In this document: piece after piece, positions 7,047-15,829 of the stretch | Layout of the letters: every line of letters begins with the position of its first letter | Numbering within the stretch: position 1 is the first letter of the stretch | Origin: Pseudescherichia sp031979925 | GTDB taxonomy: Bacteria > Pseudomonadota > Gammaproteobacteria > Enterobacterales > Enterobacteriaceae | Direction: 5' to 3' | DNA: 64,000 nucleotides | NCBI RefSeq assembly: GCF_031979925.1 | Contig: NZ_DALZFB010000014.1 | Location: 20,903-84,902 of the forward strand | The notes under the pieces: model-generated | Told to the model about the DNA's origin: nothing | Database searches by the model: none | The model's input: the letters and a program-made list of their open reading frames with translations, nothing else | Translations under genes and position numbers: made by a program

Positions 7047-9242
7047 ATGCCCGTTGCTCACGTTGCCCTGCCCGTTCCGCTGCCCCGCACCTTTGACTAT
7101 CTGCTGCCCGCCGATCTGTCTGCCCGTGTGGGCTGCCGCGTGCGCGTGCCGTTCGGCAAGCAGCAGCGGGTGGGGATCGTGGTCTCGGTAAGCGACAGCA
7201 GCGAACTGCCGCTGGCCGAGTTGAAGAGCGTGGCGGAGGTGCTGGACGATGAGCCGGTGTTCTCACCCTCGGTCTGGCGACTGCTGCTGTGGGCGGCGGA
7301 GTATTATCATCATCCGCTGGGTGATGTACTGTTCCACGCCCTGCCCGTGCTCCTGCGCCAGGGGAAGCCCGCCAGCGCCGCGCCGCTCTGGTACTGGTTC
7401 GCTACTGAACAGGGCCAGGCGGTGGATATCAATAGCCTGAAGCGTTCGCCAAAGCAGCAGCAGGCGCTCTCCGCCCTGCGCCAGGGGAAGATCTGGCGGC
7501 ATCAGGTGGCCGAGCTCGAATTTAACGACGCGGCGCTACAGGCGCTGCGCAGTAAAGGGCTGTGCGAGCTGAGCAGCGAAGCGCCCGTCCCCCGCGACTG
7601 GCGCGAAGGCTATGCCGTGAGCGGTGAGCGCCTGCGGCTCAACACCGAGCAGGCAACCGCCGTGGGGGCGATCCACAGCGAGGCCAACACCTTCTCCGCC
7701 TGGCTGCTGGCGGGCGTGACCGGCTCCGGAAAGACCGAGGTCTACCTGAGCGTGCTGGAGAACGTTCTTGCCCAGGGCAAGCAGGCGCTGGTGATGGTGC
7801 CGGAGATCGGCCTGACGCCGCAAACCATCGCCCGCTTCCGGGAGCGGTTTAACGCCCCGGTAGAGGTATTACACTCGGGACTGAACGACAGCGAGCGCCT
7901 GAGCAGCTGGCTAAAAGCCAGGAACGGCGAGGCGGCGATTGTGATCGGTACCCGCTCATCGCTGTTCACGCCGTTTAAAAATCTTGGCGTCATCGTGATC
8001 GATGAGGAGCATGACAGCTCCTACAAACAGCAAGAAGGCTGGCGCTACCACGCCCGCGATCTGGCGGTCTACCGCGCCCACAGCGAGCAGATCCCGATTA
8101 TCCTCGGCTCGGCCACGCCCGCGCTGGAGACGCTGCACAACGTGCGGCAGAAGAAGTACCGCCTGCTGCGTCTCACCCGCCGGGCAGGCAACGCCCGACC
8201 GGCTAACCAGCACGTGCTCGATCTCAAGGGCCAGCAGCTGCAGGCGGGCCTCTCCCCGGCATTAATCAGCCGGATGCGCCAGCACCTGCAGGCCAATAAC
8301 CAGGTGATCCTGTTTCTCAACCGTCGCGGCTTTGCCCCGGCGCTGCTCTGCCACGACTGCGGCTGGATAGCCGAGTGCCCGCGCTGCGATCACTACTATA
8401 CCCTGCATCAGGCCCAGCACCAGCTGCGCTGCCATCACTGCGACAGCCAGCGCCCGGTGCCGCGCCAGTGTCCCGCCTGCGGATCCACGCATATGGTCCC
8501 GGTGGGACTGGGCACGGAGCAGCTTGAGCAGGCCTTGACGCCGCTCTTCCCGAACGTGGCGATTTCGCGCATCGATCGCGATACCACCAGCCGCAAAGGG
8601 GCGCTGGAGCAGCATCTGGCGGAGGTGCATCGCGGCGGCGCAAGGATTCTGATCGGCACCCAAATGCTGGCGAAGGGACACCACTTCCCGGACGTCACTC
8701 TGGTAGCGCTGCTCGACGTTGACGGGGCGCTGTTCTCAGCCGACTTCCGCGCTGCCGAGCGTTTCGCCCAGCTCTATACCCAGGTCTCTGGCCGTGCCGG
8801 GCGCGCGGGCAAGCAGGGGGAGGTGATCTTACAGACCCACCACCCTGAGCACCCGCTCCTGCAAACGCTGCTCTATAAAGGCTACGACGCTTTTGCCGAA
8901 GAGGCGCTGGCAGAGCGGCAGACGCTCCAGCTGCCGCCGTGGACCAGCCACGTCATCATCCGCGCGGAAGATCATAACAACCAGCAGGCCCCGCTCTTTT
9001 TGCAGCAGCTGCGCAATCTGCTGCAGGCCAGCCCGCTGGTGGATAGCCACCTCTGGCTGCTCGGCCCGGTGCCCGCTCTCGCCCCGAAGCGCGGCGGCCG
9101 CTACCGCTGGCAGCTGCTGCTTCAGCACCCCTCGCGTATTCGCCTGCAGCATATCGTCAGCGGCGCGCTGGCGCTGATTAATACCCTGCCGGAGGCGCGC
9201 AAGGTGAAGTGGGTGCTGGACGTGGATCCCATTGAGGGTTAG
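7047..9242 (+). CDS. priA: Primosomal protein N' (replication-restart helicase PriA)
   Basis: 3'-to-5' DNA helicase that recognises stalled forks and loads DnaB through PriB and DnaT. An N-terminal DNA-binding domain is followed by Walker A (GVTGSGKTE), a DEEH box (VIDEEHDSS), the zinc region with paired cysteines (CHDCGW, CPRCD, CHHCD, CPACG) and helicase C-terminal motifs (TQMLAKGHHFPD, QVSGRAGRAG). I place the start at the ATG at 7047, giving 731 residues beginning MPVAHVALPVP. An in-frame ATG four codons earlier exists, but a GGA sits about 8 bases before the chosen start. Confidence 0.97.
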   Translation: MPVAHVALPVPLPRTFDYLLPADLSARVGCRVRVPFGKQQRVGIVVSVSDSSELPLAELKSVAEVLDDEPVFSPSVWRLLLWAAEYYHHPLGDVLFHALPVLLRQGKPASAAPLWYWFATEQGQAVDINSLKRSPKQQQALSALRQGKIWRHQVAELEFNDAALQALRSKGLCELSSEAPVPRDWREGYAVSGERLRLNTEQATAVGAIHSEANTFSAWLLAGVTGSGKTEVYLSVLENVLAQGKQALVMVPEIGLTPQTIARFRERFNAPVEVLHSGLNDSERLSSWLKARNGEAAIVIGTRSSLFTPFKNLGVIVIDEEHDSSYKQQEGWRYHARDLAVYRAHSEQIPIILGSATPALETLHNVRQKKYRLLRLTRRAGNARPANQHVLDLKGQQLQAGLSPALISRMRQHLQANNQVILFLNRRGFAPALLCHDCGWIAECPRCDHYYTLHQAQHQLRCHHCDSQRPVPRQCPACGSTHMVPVGLGTEQLEQALTPLFPNVAISRIDRDTTSRKGALEQHLAEVHRGGARILIGTQMLAKGHHFPDVTLVALLDVDGALFSADFRAAERFAQLYTQVSGRAGRAGKQGEVILQTHHPEHPLLQTLLYKGYDAFAEEALAERQTLQLPPWTSHVIIRAEDHNNQQAPLFLQQLRNLLQASPLVDSHLWLLGPVPALAPKRGGRYRWQLLLQHPSRIRLQHIVSGALALINTLPEARKVKWVLDVDPIEG

Positions 9243-9399
9243 CGAGGCCAGGGATGCGAGTGGGATCGAAAAATTCAGCCTTCATCACAATTTTCCTGAA
9301 AATACTGTAACCGTACTGATAAACGATCTGCTAAAAATGTGGGTAATGTCGCACATAAGGGATGCGCCTGCGCTTATGCCAGGCATGCGAGGAGAAAAG

Positions 9400-10425
9400 G
9401 TGAAGGTTAAGAAAGAGGTTGCTGCGGCGACCATGAAAGATGTTGCCCAGAAAGCGAAGGTTTCAACGGCAACCGTGTCCCGGGCGTTGATGAACCCGGA
9501 TAAAGTCTCCCAGGCGACCCGTAACCGCGTTGAGCAGGCGGCGCTGGAGGTAGGCTATTTGCCACAGGCGATGGGGCGCAACATTAAGCGCAACGAGTCG
9601 CGCACGCTGCTGGTCATCGTGCCGGACATCTGCGATCCCTTTTTCAGCGAAATCATTCGCGGTATTGAAGTGACGGCGGCCGAGCAGGGTTATCTGGTTC
9701 TGATTGGCGACTGCGCCCATCAGAATCAGCAGGAGAAGACGTTCATCGATCTGATCATCACCAAGCAGATTGACGGTATGCTGCTGCTCGGGTCGCGTCT
9801 GCCGTTCGACGCCAGTATTGAGGAGCAGCGTAACCTGCCGCCGATGGTGATGGCCAATGAGTTCGCGCCGGAGCTGGAGCTGCCTACGGTTCATATTGAT
9901 AACCTGACGGCATCATTTAACGCCGTTAACTACCTGCTGGAGCAGGGGCATCAGCGGATTGGCTGCATCGCCGGGCCGGAGGAGATGCCGCTGTGTCACT
10001 ACCGTCTGCAGGGTTACGTCCAGGCGCTGCGCCGCTCCGGTATTACCGTCGATCCGCACTATATCGCCCGGGGCAACTTCACCTATGAGGCGGGAAGCAG
10101 CGCCATGGAGCAGCTGCTGGCGCTGCCGAAGCCGCCTACGGCGGTATTCTGCCACAGCGATGTGATGGCGCTCGGTGCGCTCTCCTGCGCGAAACGGCAG
10201 GGTCTGAAAATTCCTCAGGATCTGTCTATCATTGGTTTCGATAATATTTCGCTCTCTCAATTCTGTGATCCGCCGTTGACGACGGTCGCCCAGCCGCGCT
10301 TTGAGATTGGCCGCGAGGCGATGCTATTGCTTCTGGATCAGCTACATGGCCAGACAGTGAGCAGCGGATCGCGCCTGCTGGAGTGCGAATTAATCGTCCG
10401 AGGGTCGACACAGGCGCTTACGTAA
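9400..10425 (+). CDS. cytR: LacI-family repressor CytR
   Basis: Represses nucleoside uptake and catabolism genes together with CRP and is induced by cytidine. The 341-residue product has the E. coli length if translation starts at the GTG at 9400, which follows AGGAG. The open frame reaches back into the end of priA, but that part has no similarity to the family. The LacI helix-turn-helix TMKDVAQKAKVSTATVSRAL is near residues 12-31, followed by a periplasmic-binding-type core (IVPDICDPFFSEIIRG, CHSDVMALGAL). It lies between priA and ftsN as in E. coli. Confidence 0.96.
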   Translation: MKVKKEVAAATMKDVAQKAKVSTATVSRALMNPDKVSQATRNRVEQAALEVGYLPQAMGRNIKRNESRTLLVIVPDICDPFFSEIIRGIEVTAAEQGYLVLIGDCAHQNQQEKTFIDLIITKQIDGMLLLGSRLPFDASIEEQRNLPPMVMANEFAPELELPTVHIDNLTASFNAVNYLLEQGHQRIGCIAGPEEMPLCHYRLQGYVQALRRSGITVDPHYIARGNFTYEAGSSAMEQLLALPKPPTAVFCHSDVMALGALSCAKRQGLKIPQDLSIIGFDNISLSQFCDPPLTTVAQPRFEIGREAMLLLLDQLHGQTVSSGSRLLECELIVRGSTQALT

Positions 10426-10518
10426 CTGCGTCGGCTTTCAGACTTCCGTGTCTGGTCAAAGTCCCGTCGCTTAAGTAACATGACGGACCAATAAACGAAT
10501 GAATACAGCGAAACGATA

Positions 10519-11478
10519 GTGGCACAACGAGATTATGTACGCCGCAGCCAGTCGGCTCCTTCGCGGCGAAAAACGAGCACCTCAAGGAAGAAGCAACGTA
10601 ATACGCCTGTTGTCTCGCCTGCTATGGTGGCGATTGCAGCCGCTGTGCTGGTCGCCTTTCTCGGTGGCCTGTACTTTATTACCCATCATAAAAAAGAGGA
10701 GTCCGAGACCCTGCAAAGCCAGAAGGTCCCGGGCAACGGCCTACCGCCGAAGCCGGAAGAGCGCTGGCGCTATATCAAAGAGCTGGAAAGCCGTCAGCCA
10801 GGCGTGCGTGCGCCAACCGAACCCTCTGCGGGCGGCGAGGTGATGAACCCGGATCAGCTGACTAACGAGCAGCGTCAGCTGTTAGAGCAGATGCAGGCCG
10901 ATATGCGCCAGCAGCCGACCCAGCTCAACGAGGTGCCCTGGAACGAGCAGACGCCGGCCCAGCGCCAGCAGACTCTGCAACGCCAGCGCCAGGTGCAGCA
11001 GCTCCAACAGCAGCAAACTCAGCAGCAGCAAACCCAGCCGCGTCTGACAGAGCAGCCGCAGACCCGCACGGTGCAGAGCGCGCAGGCACCGCGCCAGACG
11101 CAGCAGCAGAAACCCGCAGCAAACAACCAGCCGTATCAGGATCTGCTGCAAACCCCGGCGCATACCGCCGCTGCCGCACCGAAAACGCAGCAGGCTGCGC
11201 CGGTCACGCGCGAGCCGGAAGCGGCGAAGCCTGCCGCTGAGAAGAAAGATGAGCGTCGCTGGATGGTGCAGTGCGGTTCGTTTAAAGGCGCAGAGCAGGC
11301 GGAGACCGTTCGTGCCCAGCTGGCGTTTGAAGGCTTTGACTCGCGGATCACCACCAACAATGGCTGGAATCGCGTGGTGATTGGTCCGGTCAAAGGCAAA
11401 GATAACGTCGATGGCACCATCAATCGCCTGAAGCTGGCCGGCCACGCAAACTGCATTCGTCTCGCCTCCGGGGGTTGA
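10519..11478 (+). CDS. ftsN: Cell division protein FtsN
   Basis: Late divisome protein that triggers septal peptidoglycan synthesis. The 319 residues start at a GTG, as in E. coli. A basic cytoplasmic tail comes first, then one membrane helix near residues 33-53, a juxtamembrane activation segment, and a long Gln/Pro-rich linker (about 130-215) with many QQQ runs. A C-terminal SPOR domain (about 243-319, starting RRWMVQCGSFKG) binds denuded glycan strands. The hslVU heat-shock promoter overlaps its stop codon. Confidence 0.97.
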   Translation: MAQRDYVRRSQSAPSRRKTSTSRKKQRNTPVVSPAMVAIAAAVLVAFLGGLYFITHHKKEESETLQSQKVPGNGLPPKPEERWRYIKELESRQPGVRAPTEPSAGGEVMNPDQLTNEQRQLLEQMQADMRQQPTQLNEVPWNEQTPAQRQQTLQRQRQVQQLQQQQTQQQQTQPRLTEQPQTRTVQSAQAPRQTQQQKPAANNQPYQDLLQTPAHTAAAAPKTQQAAPVTREPEAAKPAAEKKDERRWMVQCGSFKGAEQAETVRAQLAFEGFDSRITTNNGWNRVVIGPVKGKDNVDGTINRLKLAGHANCIRLASGG

Positions 11479-11503
11479 AACCCCCAAAATCCCCCCCATC
11501 TAT
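11474..11503 (+). promoter_or_regulatory. Sigma-32 promoter of hslVU
   Basis: GTTGAAA (11474-11480) and CCCCATCTAT (11494-11503) with a 13-base spacer match the sigma-32 consensus CTTGAAA-N13-15-CCCCATNT. The -35 element contains the ftsN stop codon TGA. hslVU is a heat-shock operon in E. coli, so the assignment is well grounded. Confidence 0.88.
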
Positions 11504-11514
11504 AATTGCATTCT

Positions 11515-11535
11515 GCCCCGTACACCGTGCGGGGC
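11515..11535 (+). promoter_or_regulatory. 5' UTR stem-loop of hslVU mRNA
   Basis: GCCCCGTAC (11515-11523) pairs with GTGCGGGGC (11527-11535) around a 3-base loop, with one G-T pair. It lies just downstream of the expected transcription start and 33 bases before the hslV GTG. A stabilising stem-loop at this place is known for E. coli hslVU mRNA. Confidence 0.75.
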
Positions 11536-11567
11536 GACTCATCTGATTGCAACAAAGGGGTCTGCTC

Positions 11568-12098
11568 GTGACAACAATTGTAAGTGTTCGCCGTAACGGT
11601 CAGGTAGTGATTGCCGGTGATGGCCAGGCCACGCTGGGCAATACCGTAATGAAAGGCAACGTGAAAAAAGTACGCCGTCTGTACAACGATAAAGTTATCG
11701 CGGGTTTTGCAGGCGGTACCGCAGACGCCTTCACGCTGTTTGAACTGTTTGAGCGCAAGCTGGAGATGCACCAGGGCCACCTGGTGAAAGCCGCCGTTGA
11801 GCTGGCAAAAGACTGGCGTACCGATCGCATGCTGCGCAGGCTCGAAGCGCTGCTGGCAGTAGCGGATGAAAACGCCTCGCTGATCATCACCGGTAACGGT
11901 GACGTCGTGCAGCCAGAAAACGATCTGATTGCTATCGGCTCCGGCGGCCCTTATGCCCAGGCCGCCGCACGCGCACTGTTAGAAAACACCGACATGAACG
12001 CGCGCGACATTGCGGTGAAGGCGTTGGATATTGCAGGTGATATCTGCATTTATACCAACCACAACCACACCATCGAAGAATTAAACTCTAAAGCGTAA
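11568..12098 (+). CDS. hslV: ATP-dependent protease proteolytic subunit HslV
   Basis: Proteasome-like threonine peptidase of the HslUV (ClpYQ) heat-shock protease. The mature protein begins TTIVSVRRNG, so Thr at position 2 becomes the N-terminal nucleophile after removal of the initiator. This fixes the start at the GTG at 11568 and gives 176 residues, the E. coli length. The GDGQATLGNT and GSGGPYA segments are typical. hslU follows 9 bases later in the same operon. Confidence 0.97.
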   Translation: MTTIVSVRRNGQVVIAGDGQATLGNTVMKGNVKKVRRLYNDKVIAGFAGGTADAFTLFELFERKLEMHQGHLVKAAVELAKDWRTDRMLRRLEALLAVADENASLIITGNGDVVQPENDLIAIGSGGPYAQAAARALLENTDMNARDIAVKALDIAGDICIYTNHNHTIEELNSKA

Positions 12099-12107
12099 GG
12101 ATCTCCC

Positions 12108-13439
12108 ATGTCTGAAATGACCCCACGCGAAATCGTCAGCGAACTGAACAAACACATTATCGGTCAGGACAATGCCAAGCGCTCTGTCGCCATTGCCCTG
12201 CGTAACCGCTGGCGTCGTATGCAGCTCGACGAAGAGCTGCGCCACGAAGTCACACCGAAAAACATTCTGATGATCGGCCCAACCGGCGTCGGTAAAACTG
12301 AAATTGCCCGCCGTCTCGCCAAGCTGGCCAACGCGCCTTTCATCAAGGTAGAAGCGACCAAGTTCACCGAAGTCGGCTACGTTGGTAAAGAAGTTGACTC
12401 GATTATCCGCGATCTGACCGATGCCGCCGTGAAAATGGTGCGTATGCAGTCGATCGAGAAGAACCGCTACCGGGCGGAAGAGATGGCGGAAGAGCGTATT
12501 CTCGACGTGCTAATCCCGCCGGCGAAGGATAACTGGGGCCAGTCTGAACAGTCTCAGGAGCCATCTGCTGCCCGCCAGGCGTTCCGCAAGAAACTGCGTG
12601 AAGGCCAGCTGGATGACAAAGAGGTAGAGATTAACCTCGCCGCTGCGCCGATGGGCGTCGAGATCATGGCACCTCCGGGTATGGAAGAGATGACCAGCCA
12701 GCTGCAGTCGATGTTCCAGAACCTGGGCGGCCAGAAGCAGAAGCCGCGTAAGCTGAAGATCAAAGACGCCATGAAGCTGCTGATTGAAGAGGAAGCGGCC
12801 AAGCTGGTGAATCCGGAAGAGCTGAAGCAGGACGCTATCGACGCCGTTGAACAGCACGGGATCGTGTTTATCGATGAGATCGATAAAATCTGTAAGCGCG
12901 GCGAATCCTCCGGTCCGGACGTTTCCCGTGAAGGCGTACAGCGCGACCTGCTGCCGCTGGTTGAGGGCTGCACCGTATCCACCAAGCACGGTATGGTGAA
13001 AACCGACCACATCCTGTTTATCGCTTCCGGTGCGTTCCAGGTGGCGAAGCCGTCGGATCTGATCCCTGAGCTGCAGGGCCGTCTGCCGATCCGCGTTGAG
13101 CTGCAGGCGCTGACCACCGAGGACTTTGAGCGCATCCTGACTGAGCCAAACGCCTCCGTGACCGTGCAGTACAAGGCGCTGATGGCTACCGAAGGCGTCA
13201 ACATCGACTTTACCGATGACGGTATCAAACGCATTGCTCAGGCCGCATGGCAGGTAAACGAGACCACTGAAAACATCGGTGCCCGTCGTCTGCACACCGT
13301 TCTGGAGCGTCTGATGGAGGATATCTCCTATGACGCCAGCGATCTGAACGGCGAATCGGTGACAATCGATGCCGCTTATGTGAGCAAGCACCTGGATGAG
13401 CTGGTAGCAGATGAAGACCTGAGCCGTTTTATTCTATAA
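12108..13439 (+). CDS. hslU: HslU ATPase subunit of the HslUV protease
   Basis: AAA+ unfoldase that feeds substrates to HslV. It has 443 residues, the same as E. coli. Walker A GPTGVGKTEIARR lies at about residues 58-70 and Walker B FIDEIDKI near 255. The inserted I-domain lies between them (about 110-240), and a conserved C-terminal tail EDLSRFIL docks into HslV. The pore loop GYVGKEVD is present. Second gene of the heat-shock operon, ended by a strong hairpin. Confidence 0.98.
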   Translation: MSEMTPREIVSELNKHIIGQDNAKRSVAIALRNRWRRMQLDEELRHEVTPKNILMIGPTGVGKTEIARRLAKLANAPFIKVEATKFTEVGYVGKEVDSIIRDLTDAAVKMVRMQSIEKNRYRAEEMAEERILDVLIPPAKDNWGQSEQSQEPSAARQAFRKKLREGQLDDKEVEINLAAAPMGVEIMAPPGMEEMTSQLQSMFQNLGGQKQKPRKLKIKDAMKLLIEEEAAKLVNPEELKQDAIDAVEQHGIVFIDEIDKICKRGESSGPDVSREGVQRDLLPLVEGCTVSTKHGMVKTDHILFIASGAFQVAKPSDLIPELQGRLPIRVELQALTTEDFERILTEPNASVTVQYKALMATEGVNIDFTDDGIKRIAQAAWQVNETTENIGARRLHTVLERLMEDISYDASDLNGESVTIDAAYVSKHLDELVADEDLSRFIL

Positions 13440-13468
13440 TCGCGCTCAGCACGTTTTCATTACTGTTG

Positions 13469-13491
13469 ATGGGGCTATATAGCCCCATTTT
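13469..13491 (+). terminator. hslVU terminator
   Basis: ATGGGGCTAT pairs with ATAGCCCCAT and is followed by TTTTAT, a textbook intrinsic terminator 30 bases past hslU and just before menA. Confidence 0.85.
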
Positions 13492-13506
13492 TATTGGCAG
13501 AATCCT

Positions 13507-14433
13507 ATGACTGAACATACCCTGACGCGTACCCAGGCCTGGCTGGAAAGCCTGCGTCCGAAGACCCTTCCCCTTGCGTTTGCCGCGATTGTGGTCGGCA
13601 CCGCCCTCGCCTGGTGGCAAGGCCACTTTGACCTGCGGGTGGCCGTGCTGGCGCTCGTTACCGCCGGACTCCTGCAGATCCTCTCTAATCTGGCTAACGA
13701 CTACGGTGACGCGGTCAAAGGCAGCGACAAGCCCGATCGTATCGGGCCGCTGCGGGGAATGCAGAAAGGGGCGATCAGCCAGAGGCAGATGAAACGCGCC
13801 CTGATGGTTACCGTCGCGCTCAGCTGCCTCTCTGGTCTGGCGCTGGTGCTGGTTGCGTATCAGACGGTAGCGGATTTTATCGGCTTCCTGGTGCTGGGCG
13901 GGCTGTCGATCGTCGCCGCCATCACCTACACCATTGGCCGCCGCCCGTATGGCTATCTCGGCCTTGGGGATATCTCGGTGCTGCTCTTTTTTGGCTGGCT
14001 CAGCGTGATGGGCAGCGGCTACTTACAGGCGCATACTCTGATCCCGGCGATGTTCTTACCGGCCACCGCCTGCGGTCTGCTGGCGACGGCGGTGCTCAAC
14101 GTCAACAACCTGCGGGATATCGACAGCGATCGCGCCAACGGTAAAAACACGCTGGTGGTGCGTCTGGGGCCTGTGAATGCTCGCCGCTATCACGCCTGTC
14201 TGCTGCTCGGCGCACTACTCTGCCTGGGACTGTTTAACCTGCTCTACCTGCACAGCCCGTGGGGCTGGCTGTTCATTCTGGCTGCGCCGTTGCTGGTGCG
14301 CCAGGCACGCTATGTGCTGCGGGAGCAAGACCCTGCCGCGATGCCGCCGATGCTCGAACGCACTGTCAAAGGTGCGCTGCTGACTAACCTGCTGTTTGTG
14401 GTCGGGATTGTGCTCAGCAAGACGCTGCTTTAG
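13507..14433 (+). CDS. menA: 1,4-dihydroxy-2-naphthoate octaprenyltransferase
   Basis: Inner-membrane UbiA-family enzyme that attaches the octaprenyl chain to dihydroxynaphthoate, giving demethylmenaquinone. 308 residues with about nine hydrophobic segments. The first aspartate-rich prenyl-diphosphate site is NLANDYGDAVKGSDKPDR, near residues 60-77, and the second is NLRDIDSDRANGKNTL, near 200. Located between hslU and rraA as in E. coli. Confidence 0.97.
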   Translation: MTEHTLTRTQAWLESLRPKTLPLAFAAIVVGTALAWWQGHFDLRVAVLALVTAGLLQILSNLANDYGDAVKGSDKPDRIGPLRGMQKGAISQRQMKRALMVTVALSCLSGLALVLVAYQTVADFIGFLVLGGLSIVAAITYTIGRRPYGYLGLGDISVLLFFGWLSVMGSGYLQAHTLIPAMFLPATACGLLATAVLNVNNLRDIDSDRANGKNTLVVRLGPVNARRYHACLLLGALLCLGLFNLLYLHSPWGWLFILAAPLLVRQARYVLREQDPAAMPPMLERTVKGALLTNLLFVVGIVLSKTLL

Positions 14434-14525
14434 CTGACAAATATCAATTAACAATTGATGATTTTGCCAACAATGCATTATGCGCGATATACTGTGAGTT
14501 CTCGCAGCAACTAAACGTAAATCCT

Positions 14526-15011
14526 ATGAAATACGATACTTCCGAGCTTTGTGACATCTACCAGGAAGATGTCAACGTCGTGGAACCGCTGTTCTCCAAC
14601 TTTGGTGGGCGGTCGTCGTTTGGCGGACAAATCATTACGGTGAAATGTTTCGAGGATAACGGGTTGCTTTACGATCTGCTCGAACAGAATGGCCGTGGTC
14701 GCGTTCTGCTGATTGACGGCGGCGGTTCCGTTCGTCGCGCACTGATCGATGCTGAACTGGCACGCCTTGCCGCCCAGAACGAATGGGAAGGCATTGTGGT
14801 TTACGGCGCGGTGCGTCAGGTGGACGATCTTGAAGAGCTGGACATCGGTATCCAGGCAATTGCCGCGATCCCGGTGGGGGCAGCAGGGGAAGGCATTGGG
14901 GAAAGCGATATCCGCGTTAACTTTGGCGGCGTCACCTTCTTCTCCGGCGACCACCTCTATGCCGATAACACCGGCATTATCCTCTCCGAAGATCCGCTCG
15001 ACATCGAGTAA
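14526..15011 (+). CDS. rraA: Ribonuclease E activity regulator RraA
   Basis: Trimeric protein that binds the C-terminal part of RNase E and slows bulk mRNA decay. 161 residues beginning MKYDTSELCDIYQ, the E. coli length. The DHBP-aldolase-like fold is recognisable from VKCFEDNG, LLIDGGGSVRRA and VVYGAVRQVDDL. It has its own leader after menA and is followed by a REP element. Confidence 0.96.
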   Translation: MKYDTSELCDIYQEDVNVVEPLFSNFGGRSSFGGQIITVKCFEDNGLLYDLLEQNGRGRVLLIDGGGSVRRALIDAELARLAAQNEWEGIVVYGAVRQVDDLEELDIGIQAIAAIPVGAAGEGIGESDIRVNFGGVTFFSGDHLYADNTGIILSEDPLDIE

Positions 15012-15017
15012 TAAAAA

Positions 15018-15047
15018 GCCGGGTGGCGCTTCGCTTACCCGGCCTAC
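15018..15047. repeat. REP-type palindrome
   Basis: GCCGGGT and ACCCGGC arms with CCTAC at the right end, seven bases past the rraA stop. Same type as the element after metJ. Confidence 0.8.
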
Positions 15048-15066
15048 TTACCGCTTAACACTGCTG

Positions 15067-15193
15067 ATTACGCGAAAGATTTCGTGTTGTAGCAAGGCGG
15101 CAAACGAAGGCATCCCCAGGAGCGTAGTAAACTACGTGACTGGGGTGGCAGAGTGCAGCCAACACCGCTACGGCACGAAAGATAAAGCGTAAT
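15067..15193. repeat. 127-bp inverted-repeat (MITE-like) intergenic element
   Basis: The ends are ATTACGC (15067-15073) and GCGTAAT (15187-15193), an exact inverted repeat. Partial complementarity continues inward (TTTCGTG near the left end against CACGAAA near the right). The centre is a nested hairpin: CCCCAG (15114-15119) with CTGGGG (15140-15145), and CGTAGT (15123-15128) with ACTACG (15131-15136). The right end reaches the first base of the zapB stop codon. The central hairpin resembles an interspersed motif I recall from other enterobacterial intergenic regions. It is not the ERIC consensus. It encodes no protein that I can see. Confidence 0.65.
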
Positions 15194-15438
15194 TAGACTT
15201 CTTCCATGCGACCGAGCAGTGCTTGTAAGCGATCCTGCCAGCCGTTCTGCTGTTCGCGCAGCTGATGATTTTCACGCTCCAGCTCTTCGCGGTGGTGGTG
15301 CGCATTCTGCACTTCCTGCGACAGGCCGTTGTTTTTCTCTTTCAGCTCTTCGATTTCCATCTGCAGTAACGTGATGGTGTCAATCGCCTGCTGTACTTTT
15401 GCTTCCAGTTTCTCAAACACTTCTAATGACATGGTCAT
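15193..15438 (-). CDS. zapB: Cell division factor ZapB
   Basis: Small coiled-coil protein that layers on the Z ring through ZapA and links it to the chromosome terminus via MatP. 81 residues (MTMSLEVFEKLEAKVQ), nearly identical to E. coli along its whole length, and a single heptad coiled coil. An in-frame ATG six codons upstream exists but has no counterpart in the family. It diverges from glpF. A palindromic element abuts its stop codon. Confidence 0.97.
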   Translation of the reverse strand: MTMSLEVFEKLEAKVQQAIDTITLLQMEIEELKEKNNGLSQEVQNAHHHREELERENHQLREQQNGWQDRLQALLGRMEEV

Positions 15439-15829
15439 ACCTCTCCTGAATTGCAAGGCGACGCTTTAATATAAACGCGCACAACATAGCCCCGATTGTA
15501 TGAAGCCCCGCCGCCCCTGTCCAGCGCCAGGGCACGTAGTTTGCGGTTTGCAACACTTTTCATCCTTCGCCTGGTTTACACCCTTCTGCAGCGTATGATT
15601 TGTTAATCGATTCGTTAATGAAATGATTCAGCCTCAAATTATCCACTGGAAAAAATATGTGCTCTATAGCGCGAAAACGCTCATTTTATTGACACAGCAC
15701 ACACATTTTAAGTTCGATATTTCTCGTTTTTGCTCGTTAACGATAAATTAACACTGTGTCTACAGACATCATGGTTGTCTCTGCTCGCCATGCTAACAAT
15801 AACCATTACACACACTTTAGGATCCGATT
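15439..15829. promoter_or_regulatory. zapB-glpF intergenic control region with GlpR operators
   Basis: A 391-base gap with no gene. The stretch 15701-15748 closely follows the recalled E. coli glpFK control region. GlpR-type half-sites with TTCGATA and CTCGTT can be read at about 15710-15748. A TTGACA hexamer at 15689-15694 is a candidate -35. CRP sites are expected here but I did not define one. The left part should hold the zapB promoter. Confidence 0.65.

Noticed and set aside
9232..9399. CytR with 56 extra N-terminal residues
   Set aside because: The extension overlaps the end of priA and has no counterpart; a GTG with AGGAG at 9400 gives the family length.
15067..15193. ERIC (IRU) repeat
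   Set aside because: Length is similar but the sequence does not resemble the ERIC consensus arms.
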